A stretch of 64,000 bases of DNA from Morella rubra. Lineage: Eukaryota > Streptophyta > Magnoliopsida > Fagales > Myricaceae. The stretch lies in contig CM025850.1 of assembly GCA_003952965.2 (NCBI GenBank), positions 30,081,374-30,145,373 on the forward strand, in the 5' to 3' direction. This document shows positions 11,701 to 23,700 of this stretch, one piece after another (positions within the stretch are counted from its first letter, which is position 1; every line of letters begins with the position of its first letter). A program made the translations under genes and the position numbers. Under the pieces are notes generated by a model. The model saw nothing but the letters and a program-made list of their open reading frames with translations, did no database searches and had not been told where the DNA came from.

Positions 11701-14700
11701 GGAATGGAGTCACAAGTCCATGAGTAGCATACAGTTAGGGAGGTATGGGTCTGTTTGGATGGTGAACATATTTGAAAAACCGTTGGCAGCGGCTGAAGGT
11801 CTCAATTTTGCTGTGCAGTTCAATGAATCTTCGCGTGCTTTTCTTGCGCAAAGATGTTCGAATAAAAATGGGAGATATGTCACTAGTGCAGAGTATGGTG
11901 GAGATCATCGGAGAGGTGTAGTGATGATTCCCAAAGGAAAATTTGGTTTTGGGTGGCAAATAGTGGTTAACTTATTTCAGGAGGTGGTTTCATTCCTTGA
12001 CAGATCTCGACGTAAGGTTGATTATGCTGGTGCCTCGGGGTTGCGAAATGGAGCCTCCTTTGGGTGGTGGCTGGCCTCCTGGAAAGAGATGGTGACGTTC
12101 GAAATTCAAATGAGGAGCATGTAGCTGATAAGGTTAAAGGCAAACAGAAGGAAGGTGAATTGCCTAAGGTTCACAGATTTGAAGGCGGAATACGTGGGTT
12201 CCACTGATATTTGTGTAAATGAGATGCATGAGGAGATTGTGGTTTCCAAAAATAAGGGGAGAATGATTTGAGCTTGTCGGTTAATGTTAAGGAGCAGATT
12301 TGGAATGACATTAAGGTGCTGAAAAAAGCGTTAGATGGGCTGGTTGGGCTTGAATAAGGAGGAAGTTGGGGGCCTTCAGGGGATGGATCTTAACTGTGAG
12401 GTGTGTGGGTTTAAGTTAGTGCCGCAAAAACCTAAGGCGCAGCAATCACAGATGTGTAATAATGGTCTGGTCTCGAATAAGGGTGGGGGAAAGGATTCTA
12501 GGTCGAGTAAGGAAGGGGAAGAGGTTGTTGGGTTGATTTTGTGGAATGATGGGCTGGACTTGAATTTAATCGATAGGAAGGGTCGGGTCAGGTTAGGTCC
12601 ATCTCGGCTTGAGGATGCAACAATAGTTTTGTAGCCCAAGGGAAGTGGGTCGACAGTCGCGGCTCTAGGGGGCTGTTTCCGTCAAAACTGAGCCTCTGGC
12701 GTTGGGCCTTGGCTCATTGGACTTGGCGGCGTTATCTTTTGGAGGAACCAGCAGTGATGCAGCTTCGGGAGTCTAGGATCTTGACTATGAGAATTTGCAT
12801 GCCTCTATCCAGCCATCAGAGTTGTCGCCGGCGATGTCTATGCTGATCGGGGCCTTCCTTGATGGCTCACTGGTGCCGGAGAAACCTTTTTGGTGATAGG
12901 TTGCAGGTGCCGAATGTGTCTTCCCAAGTTAGGGAGTCGTCGGAGGGTCTGGGTAAGTAGCATCTTCAACTAGTGAGCAACGTATACTCTAGTAAGAAAG
13001 CCCAGGGAGGGGCTGAGTTGGTCGGTGTTGATTTAGGTGTCCATGTGGATGGATGTGGGTGGGGGATCTACCAAGGGTCTGTTAGGTGGTCTATAGGGGG
13101 TGGATGACCATTATGTGGGTATTACTAGTGGTGGGAATTTGAATGATGTGGAGGGTAGGGAGTTGGTTTGTGGATGAAGTTGGTGATCCCGAGATGGAGG
13201 TGGAACCATTGGCAATGTGCTTTCATGAAGGAGAGCAGGTGGAAGACATATAATGTTGGGATGTCGGATTGGGTTTTGGAGGTGGTATCTTCATTTTGAC
13301 ACATGGTGGGGTTGTCTTGTGTGGGTCGTGAAAAGGAGCTTATGAACCTCTTTACTGCCTTGGAGAAAGATAGGATGAGGATTTCCTTAACGTCACCTTG
13401 TAGGTTGGGTGGTAAGCTATTGAGTAGTTGCAGGGTTTGTAAACTGTCGTTAATTATAATGGAAAATCCGTGACTTCTAGGAAGGGTAGGTGTGGAGGGA
13501 GGGCTTTGTTAAAATGTAAATGAAGCCAAGAATTTTGAGTTGGAACGTAAGAGGGGTTAAGTGTAGTGGTGTGGGGAATTTATTGCGTGGATGGAAGCTG
13601 GATTTAGTGTGTCTCCAGGAGACTAAGGTGGCTGTGGTGTCTAGGGGGTTGATTTGGCAATTGTGGGGTGGTTCTCTTGTGGGTTGGTGCAGTTTAGAGG
13701 TGGAGGGTACCTTGGGGGGGGGTTATTATTATGGGATTCTAGGGTGTTAGAGATGGTAGAGTTGTGTATTGGCACTTATTCGGTTTCGGTGATTTTTCAG
13801 AATGCCGAGGATGGAGTTAAGTGGATGTTTTTTGGGGTCTATGGCCCTAATGATGATGGTAGTAGGAGAGTTTTGTGGGAATTGTTGGTGGGTGTTTTTT
13901 CTTTGTGGAATCTCCCTTGGTGTATTAGAAGGGTTTCAATGTTGCTCGGTTTCCTAGTAAGCGTTCAAGATTAGGTGGGATTGGAGGAAATATAGTAGAG
14001 TTTTCAAACTTCATTTCTGAAAATGGTTTGTTGGATATTCCTTTGTTGGAGGAGTGTATACGGGTCTAATAATAGATCCAATCATTTTTGTTCTAGGATC
14101 GATTGATTCCTTTTTAACTCTGAGAATCTTTGTTCCCTAAAGTTTCCTAGAAAAGATTGTCGTGTCTGTTTTCGGACCATTTCCCTATCCTTCTAGAGAA
14201 TGGTAGATTTGGGGTTATTATTACGGGATTCTAGGGTGTTAGAGATGGTAGAGTTGTGTATTGGCACTTATTCGGTTTCGGTGATTTTTCAGAATGCCGA
14301 GGATGGAGTTAAGTGGATGTTTTTTGGGGTCTATGGCTTTAATGATGATGGTAGTAGGAGAGTTTTGTGGGAAGAGTTGGTGGGTGTTTTTTCTTTGTGA
14401 AATCTCCCTTGGTGTATTAGAAGGGTTTCAATGTTGCTCGGTTTCCTAGTAAGCGTTCAAGATTAGGTGGGATTGGAGGAAATATAGTAGAGTTTTCAAA
14501 CTTCATTTTTGAAAATGGTTTGTTGGATATTCCTTTGTCGGAGGAGTGTATACGGGGTCTAATAATAGATCCAATCATTTTTGTTCCAGGATTGATTGAT
14601 TCCTTTTTAACTTTGAGAATCTTTGTTCCCTAAAGTTTCCTAGAAAAGATTGTCGCGTCTGTTTTCGGACCATTTCCCTATCCTTCTAGAGAATGGTAGA

Positions 14701-17700
14701 TTTGGGGTAGGGAAAAAGCCTTTTCGGGGTCATCTAGTTTTGTGCTGGATTCAAAGCTAAAGGCTTTGAAAAGGGATCTCAAGGTGTGGAATCAGGAGGT
14801 GTTCAGGGATATTTCGTTAAGAAGCCCACTTTATTAAGTGAATTGACATTGCTTGATTCTTTGGATGAAGACTTCTGGATGAGGAAGGGAAGGAGTGGAA
14901 GTTGGCGGTGGTTGGGGATCTGAATCAGTTGATTGAATTGGAGGAGGCACATTGGAGACAGAAATCTAGAAGAGCTCTTTGGCTGAAGGGGATAGGTGTA
15001 CTATAATTTTTCATAGAGTGGCCAACTCGAATAGGAGGAATCAGGTGGTGGCGGCCTTCTTTTGATGATTTGGCATTTGATTGTATTTCGGGTGATGAAA
15101 TTGGTTGGTTAGAGAGACCCTTTGATGAGGAAGAGGTTTATGGGGCTGCTCGTACCTTTAAAGGGGATAAAGCACTGGGCCCAAATAGTTTCTCTTAAGC
15201 CTTTTTTCAATCGTGTTGGGAGGTGATAAAGGGGGATGTGTTGGCTATGTTCAACTAATTTGTGCGAGGGGGAAGTTTGTTAAAAGTTTGAATGCTACTT
15301 ATATTGTTCTCATACTGAAGAAAGTGAGAGCGGTTGAGTTGAAGGACTTTCGTCCTATCAGCTTTGTGGGAGGGGTTTATAAGATCCTTGCTAAGGTGCT
15401 AGCTAATAGGCTGACGGTAATGTTGCATAAGATAATTTCTCCTTCTCAAAATTCCTTTGTGCAGGGTAGACAGGTCTTCGATTCAGTGTTGATTGCCAAC
15501 GAGTGTATAGACTCTAGGTTAATATTGAGTGTTCCGGGTTTGTTATGCAAATTGGATATTCACAAGGGGTTTTTTTGCTATATTTGTTGAAGAGATGTGG
15601 GTTCGATGATAAATGGTGTTAGTGGATTCAATTTTGCATTTCAACAGTAAAGTTCTCGGTGATAGTGGTTACCCTCATGGTTTTTTTGGAGGTTCTCGGG
15701 ATTTGCACCAAGGAGACCCTCTCTCTCGTTTGTTGTTTGTAATTGTTATGGAAGCTCTTGGTAGGATGATAAAAAAATTGGTTGTTGGGGGGGCCATTGG
15801 GGGATTTGATATTGGAGGAGGGGGAGGTAATGTGGTGTCTATATCGTATTTGTTGTTTGCTGATGACACTCCTGTCTTATGTGGGGCGGAAGATACCCAA
15901 GTTTGGAATCTTAGATGTCTACTTCTTTGTTTTGAGGTAGTTTCTTGGCTTAAGATTAATCTCTATCTGAGGTTATTCCTATTAGGAGTGTTAGGAATGT
16001 TCAAGAGTTGGCTGCTATTTTGTAGAGTCTCTTCACTTATGATGACGTACCGTGGGCTTCCCCTTGGAGCCAAATTTAAGAGTGTTCGAATTTGGGATGG
16101 AATAATCTAGAGATGGAACGAAGATTAGTGGTTTGGAAGCGCCTATATCTATCAAAGGGGGGAAGGATTACTTTGATCAAATCAACTCTTGCTAGTCTTC
16201 CAACCTATTTTATGTCTCTTTTTCCAATTCCTACTGTGGTGGCTAATAGGCTAGAGAAGTTACAAAGGGATTTTTATGCAGCCGAGATGGTGATGAGCAT
16301 AGGTTCCATCTTATTGGTTGGGCCAAAATATGTTCTCCTATTTCTGTGGGTGGATTGGGTCTAAGGCGGTTGTCTTTGTATAATAAAGTTTTATTAGGGA
16401 AGTGGTTGTAGAGTTTGTTTCTGAGAGGGATACTTTATGGAGGATAGTTATTATGGAAATATGGTAGCGAGGTGGGAGGATGGAGGACTCTCGAGCCTTG
16501 TGGTTCTTATGGTGTGAGTTTATGGAAGTATATTAGCAAGGATTGGAATTTTTTCATTGCAAATATAAAATTTGTGGTGGGGAGTGGTAGTAGAGTTTGT
16601 TTTGGTATGATTGTTGGTGTGGAGAGCAAGCTTTGATGTTTGTGTTTCCTCATCTCTTTTCTTTATCTAGGAGTAAAGAGGCATTAGCGGATGATTGTTT
16701 GGATGTAAGTCCTAGTGTGGTTGTTTGGAATGTTCAGTTTCTAAGAACTTTTAATGATTAGGAGTTGGCTGAAGTTTCAAATTTCTTCTCTTCTTTACTC
16801 AACGACAATAAGAAGAGGTGTTTATGATAGGCTGATTTGGTTCGGTTCTAAGAATGGCTCTTTCTCAGTAAAATCTATGTATGGACTTCTTGTGGGTGAT
16901 TCTGCTATGGCTTTTCTTTCGCGCCAATTATGGAGGACTTTAGCCCCTTAGAGAGTTTCCCTCTTTGTCTGGGAAGTTGCTCATGGGATAGTATTGACCA
17001 TAGATAATTTAAGGAGGGACATTTGCTTGATTGATTGGTGTTATTTGTGTAGATGTGATGAGGAGTCGGTGGATCATATTCTTTTTCATTGTTCTGTTGC
17101 TAAAGGTTTGTGGTCGAATATGCTTTGTACGTTGATCTTTCTTCGGTTATGCCTAGTAGGGTGGTTGAGGTTTTGATGTGTTGGAAGAGGAAATTCCATG
17201 ACCTGACAGCTTTGGCAATTTGAAGATGATACCCTCCTGTATTTGGTGGTGTTTATGGAGGGAAAGAAATAATAGATGTTTTGACAATAAGGGATTATCG
17301 TTTGAATGTTTAAAGGGTCAGATGTTGCAGTCTCTTTTTCTGTGGCTTAATGCATGTGTTGGGTTTTCCTTTTGTGGACCTTTTGGATTTTTGTAGCTTT
17401 TTAGTTTGTATGCTTTAAATGTTCTCAGTACAGTCTTTTGCACTGCTAACACTCTTTCTTTTTCAATAGAATTCTAACTTAAAAAAAAAATGCATATACC
17501 ATCAATGTCACAAAGGGATCGTAGTGACCAGACCTGGGCGACTGTTTAGGACAATCCTCTACTCTGACATCTAGTTATTGAGATTATGAATCTGAACTTG
17601 CTTTTTGAATGCAGTCAAAGTGGGACCTCCCTTGTTCTCGCATTCCTTGCCTGGGCCCATTAATTCTAATCGGGGAAGGACAGCATTGCAAGATTTTAAA

Positions 17701-20700
17701 TATCTTCAACATTTCTTAGAAAAAAAAAATATCTTCAACAATTAAGATAGAAGCTGGTTGTATTTCCCGGACAAAGATAGTAGTTTAGAATATGCCTAAT
17801 TTGAGCCTGTCCTTTTTTATTTGCAGGTCATGCATTGGCGCTCTGGTCATAAGACTGACTGTCCATGGATGAGCATTTCTTCTCAGTCATCAGATGCCCC
17901 TAATGAAAATGGAACTACTTCTGCAAATTTACAGAAAGGTCGGTAAAGAATATTTTTACTCTGATGGTTTGACTGGAAATACTGAGTTCAATATTTGAGA
18001 TAGTGTATGTGTATCTATGGGCTATCTTTGCTATTGGAACATAAAAGGATGTCAGTTGCATCTTAGATGACGCATCTTACGATAATTTTGACTTCGGTGA
18101 TGTTTGATCAGGTGAAAAATTCTCCATTTTGAGGAAATTTGTTGAAAGCAAAAAAATTCACAACCGAATATTCAAAATCTCCAAAAATTCAACACAAACT
18201 CTTAGCATTTTCTAATACAAATTTCAATATCTTTTCAAAAAAAAATCCAGCAAGTCTTCTGTTTTCATACTTTTTCACCAAACTCCAATACTTTTTTATT
18301 AAAAACTTTCATCAAATCATTTCTCTCTACATTTGTTACAAATTTCAATAAAAATCAATCTACAATCCCTGTAAAAACTCCGATCTACAAATTTCAATAA
18401 AATTTCACCAACTTTTTACAAACCCTAGTAGAACTCTAATCTACCTAAATATTCACACCACTCTCAAATGTTCTACACATTTGGAAGATTTTTTGCAACT
18501 GATGTTCTGCAATTTAAAGTATTCATTCTTTTGGTTTGTTGAGTGATTGGGAGTTTCCTGTAGATTCAGTTCTGGTTGGTGTCTCTACGTTGTTTTCTCG
18601 TAGTTTTGGTGTTGAGGTTAAGGATTTCCAGGTTACAGTTAATGATAATGGGGTTGTTAAGTTGTCGGAGTGGAGTTGGAAAGCTCTAAGTTCTATTTTC
18701 CTTGGGAGATTTGGAGCTGTATGGATGGTGAATATGGCAAGTAGGTTTTTGGGGTTTGATTGTTAGGAGGAGGTTGCTGTGAAATTCAATTAAGCCTCCC
18801 GGGCTTTCTTGGCGGTGGTGCAGCAACAAAGCAGGGAGATATGTTGCCATTGCAAAGTGGTGGTGGTGGTCGTAGGAGAGGGGTGGTGATAGTCCTAGAG
18901 GGTAAGGAGGGATCTGGTTGGAAGGTATTGGTTGGAGTGTTTCAAGAGGTGGTTTCTCACCTTGGAAAGCTTAGTCATGATAGAAGAGCTTTTTATGATG
19001 CTGCTTTCTGTAAGGGAGTGTCTTTCGTTGAAGTTGTGAAGGACCCAAAGGGGGAGTGCTCTGGTGGCCATGACTTGGCTATGGGTGCTATCGGAAAAGA
19101 TGGTTTTAGTGACGACTTGTTGAAGACGCGCAGACTGCCAGCCACCACGCATGCAAAGTTGGTGGCCGACGCTGCTTTTTCCAGGAAAATAGCAGTTAAT
19201 GAGAAGTCGGCTGGCAGTGAGGTGGGCGATTTGGTTAACGTATCCTTTTGGAGAAATAAGTTACTAGGGATTAGGGAGGAGGTTGACAATCTTTTAGTGT
19301 TGTTGGAGAGGATATAGTACCGAATTTCCAGCATTTGGGCTCTTTAAGCCCTTTTGATGAGTTGAAGTCCCAACCTTGTTTGAGGCTGCCGAGCTTGCTT
19401 ATCTTGAACGGGCTGGAGGTGTGTAACTTAGAGCCTGCCTTAACACATTTGGGGGCCTAACATGAGTTGAGTGTTGGGCTGGGCAGGTTGGGTGAGCCAG
19501 GTTGTCTTGGGTCAGTGGGTGTTTCTGCTGATTCGGAGCTCCCGCATGAGGTTTCGAAGCCTTGAGGCTTGGATGGAGGTGCCCACCGCCAATTGTCGAC
19601 AGTAGGCCCCTCGTCGGCACCACCGCTGTTTGTGGTGGGCAGTGACTTCTCAGGAGTCACGCCGGCGCCAGAGCCCTCTCTGACAATTTCTGGGGTGGTG
19701 GCCATTATGGTTGGTTCCTCTGATGTGTCGGAGATGCAGGAAACACCTGTATTGGTGACAAATCAGATCGATGACCCCTATATGAGGTGTAAAGGAGTTG
19801 CTTTAGTTAGCAATGATGGGGGGTTGTTTTGGCACTCGGGCGTGACTTGGAGGTGGGTGTGAAGATGGGGAGATTTGGGATATTCCTGTGGAGGATGTTA
19901 GGTTCTCAGTTGTACCCAAGAGGGCTACTGAGTCCTCAGGTGTTCGAGTTGGTTGATTCATGTTTTGGTTCTTTCTTTGTTTCAGTAGTTTTTAAGAACA
20001 TTGAGGATGGTAATCAGTGGTTGTTCTCAAGAGTCTATGGTCCCAATGATGACAGCTGTAAGAGTGTGTTATGGGATGAGTTGGTAGGTGTTTGTGCTCT
20101 TTGGGATCTCCCTTAGTCTATAGGGACTTTAATGGCATCCGTTTCCCTAGTGAACGCTCAGGTGGTGGAGTGTTGGGGAGTGCTATGGTTGAATTCTCCG
20201 ATTTTATTTCTGAAATTGGGCTTTTGGATGTTCTGTTATTGGTTGGTTTGTTCACTTGGTCCAATAATAGAGCTTATCAGACATTGTCTAGGGTTGATTG
20301 TTTTTTGTTAGCCCCAGCTGGGATTCCTTGTTCCCTAAGGCTTCTTAGAAATGATTTGTCATGGAGGATGGTAGGGTTGGAGGAGGGAGGTGATGTGGAA
20401 TATAATGGAGAATTAGGACTGAGATAGAGAAATCAGAAATAATAGGGAAGAAGAGAAGAAATAAGCCAAGGAGATAGAGAAATCAAGAAATAATAGGGAA
20501 GAAGAGAAGAAATAAGCCAAGGAGAAGGGGGAAACACCACATTGAGTGCAAAAGGCAGCCGCCAATAAACTTTATAATCTCTAAATGATTTTAAGTTCTC
20601 ACAAACCTGAACAAAAGGTCCTAAGTAAACCCTAAAAGCCATGGGCTAAAACTTAATAAAACATAATAACTCCTAATCTATTAAAATATAAATCACAACC

Positions 20701-23700
20701 AAATAATTAAATTAAATGTCCTCATTAGGAGGCATTTCCAGTTTGAAAACATATGGTTGAAGGAGAACAGTTTTGTTGATTGTGTTAAGGGGTGGTGGGA
20801 TTCATACGAGTTCTTGGGATCTCCTAGCTTTGTGCTTAATTCAAGCTGAAGGCCTTGAAGAAAGATCTGAAATTGTGGAACCAAGAAGTATTGGTGATCT
20901 TAGCTACAGAAAGTCTACCTTGTTAAGTGAATTGTCTGTCGCTTGACTCTTTGAATGAGAGGGGATTTTTAGAGGAGGTTGGGAAAAAGAGGAAGTTGAT
21001 GTGTTGGGAGAGTTGGATCACTTGATTGAGATAAGTGAGTTGGAGATAGAAGTCGAGATCTCTTTGGCTCAAATATGAAGATATGTGTACAAAATTTTTT
21101 CATCGTATGACCAATTCAAATAGGAGGGATACTATATCTAGTTTGGAGGTGGAGGGAGAAACGGTAGAGAACCTGATGATTATTTCCGAGAAAATAGTTA
21201 AGTTCTATTGTTCCTTATATATATAAGGAACCATTTTCTTGGTGGCCGTCTTTGGATGGTATGGAGTTCGATTCTATCTCTGAGGAGGAAGCGAGTTTGC
21301 TGGAGAGGTCCTTTGTTGAGGAGGAGGTTTCTGGGGTGGTTTGTAGCCTTAATGCGACAAGGCACTAGGCCCAGATGGATTCTCTTTAGCTTTCTTTCAA
21401 TCTTGTTGGGAGGTGGTTAAAGGGGACGTCTTGCCTATGTTTAATGAATTTGTCCAAAGGGGAAAATTTGGTAAATGTTTGAATGATTGTCCGCATCCTA
21501 AGAAGCTGGTGCAATGGATTTGAAAGATTTTGTCCCATTAGTTTGGTGGAGGGTTTTATAAGATTCTTGCCAAGGTGTTGCAAATAGGCTGAAATGTTAA
21601 AGAAAATCATCTCGCCTTCTCAAAATGCCTTTGTTAAGGGTAGGATGATTCTGGACTTTGTGTTGATGCTAATGAGTGCATAGATTCTGAGATTGAATGT
21701 GTCGGGATTATTGTGCAAATTGGACATTCACAAGGGACACGTGAATTGGACTTTTTGTTGTGTTTGTTGAGGAGATGTGGGTTCCGTGACAAGTGGTGTT
21801 GGATTGCATTCTTCATCTCTTTAAATTTCGTGATGGTAAACGGCTCTCCTTGGCTTCTTTGATAGCTCTTGTGGATTAGGGTTTGTTTGTTATTGTTATG
21901 GAAGCTCAGTAAGATGGTGGATGAGTTGGTTGGGAGAGGTTTTATTGGAGTTTGAGGTTGGAATTGGTAGTAATGGGGTGAGTATTCACACTTGCTTCTT
22001 GCTGATGATACCCTCATTTGTGGGGCTGAGTGAACCAGGTGCATAACCTTAGATGCTTACTTTGTGCTTGAGGCGTTTCTGGTCTTAGGATTAAGCAAGT
22101 CTGAGGTTATTCCATTGGCAGAGTGGTGATGTTCAAGGTTGGCTGATATTTTGGGTGTAGGTGTTTCCGATGACCTACTTGGGTTTTTCTCTTGGAGTTA
22201 AGTTTAAAAGTGTTCGCATTGGGATGAAATGTTGAAAGAGTTGGAAGAAGTTGGCATGTTGGAAGTTATCTCTCCAAAGGGGGAAGGGATCTAGCCCTTA
22301 CGTATTTTTTATCTCTTTTTCCCCTAAGGCTAATAATTGGAGAAGCTCAAAGGGAGGGTAGTTGAGCACAAGTTTCACCTAAATGGGAGTTTGCTCCCAT
22401 GGAGGCTTTCTTGGAAATGGAATGATAGAGAGCTTGTGGAAGAGGGAGAAGTATGAGGTGGTTGGTGCACTTTGGAACGGGCTCTTATGGGTTAATGGAA
22501 GACATAGCAAAGGGTGGAGAGAAGAGAGCATGATCACCGTTGAAGATAAGGACGCTTGGGTGGCTGAGAGATGGGAGAAGAAATCAGCCAAGGAGATAGA
22601 GAAATCAAGAAATAATAGGGAAGAAGAGAAGAAATAAGCCAAGGAGAAGGGGGAAACACCACATTGAGTGCAAAAGGCAGCCGCCGATAAACTTTATTAT
22701 CTAATTCTAAATGATTTTAAGATTCTCACAAACCTGAACAAAAGGTCCTAAGCAAACCCTAAAAGCTCATGGGCTAAAACTTGATAAAACATAATAACTC
22801 CTAATCTATTAAAATATAAATCACAACTAAATAAATGAAAACAATTAAATTAAATGTCCTCATTAGGAGGCATTTCCAGTTTGAAAACATATGGTTGAAG
22901 GAGAACAGTTTTGTTGATTGTGTTAAGGGGTGGTGGGATTCATACGAGTTCTTGGGATCTCCTAGCTTTGTGCTTAATTCAAGCTGAAGGCCTTGAAGAA
23001 AGATCTGAAATTGTGGAACCAAGAAGTATTGGTGATCTTAGCTACAGAAAGTCTACCTTGTTAAGTGAATTGTCTGTCGCTTGACTCTTTGAATGAGAGG
23101 GGATTTTTAGAGGAGGTTGGGAAAAAGAGGAAGTTGATGTGTTGGGAGAGTTGGATCACTTGATTGAGATAAGTGAGTTGGAGATAGAAGTCGAGATCTC
23201 TTTGGCTCAAATATGAAGATATGTGTACAAAATTTTTTCATCGTATGACCAATTCAAATAGGAGGGATACTATATCTAGTTTGGAGGTGGAGGGAGAAAC
23301 GGTAGAGAACCTGATGATTATTTCCGAGAAAATAGTTAAGTTCTATTGTTCCTTATATATATAAGGAACCATTTTCTTGGTGGCCGTCTTTGGATGGTAT
23401 GGAGTTCGATTCTATCTCTGAGGAGGAAGCGAGTTTGCTGGAGAGGTCCTTTGTTGAGGAGGAGGTTTCTGGGGTGGTTTGTAGCCTTAATGCGACAAGG
23501 CACTAGGCCCAGATGGATTCTCTTTAGCTTTCTTTCAATCTTGTTGGGAGGTGGTTAAAGGGGACGTCTTGCCTATGTTTAATGAATTTGTCCAAAGGGG
23601 AAAATTTGGTAAATGTTTGAATGCCACATTCATTGTCCGCATGCCTAAGAAGGCTGGTGCAATGGATTTGAAAGACTTTTGTCCCATTAGTTTGGTGGGA

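Larger units (their letters stand above)
11544..17489 (+). mobile_element. LINE A, L1-type retrotransposon in PDCD2 intron 5
   Basis: Nearly full length (about 5.9 kb), in the same orientation as PDCD2. In order it has an ORF1-like region (11,621-12,124), an endonuclease domain (13,520-13,974), a reverse transcriptase (15,213-16,110), a zf-RVT region (16,754-17,176) and a terminal A10 tract at 17,480-17,489. Frameshifts and stops break every domain, so it cannot be autonomous. An 18-bp degenerate target duplication brackets it. It explains most of the 7.2-kb intron. Confidence 0.9.

Noticed and set aside
18139..18351. Small frame rich in Lys, Phe and Ser
   Set aside because: Lies in the AT-rich MITE-like repeat; the equivalent region at 25,879 gives a different, unsupported peptide.
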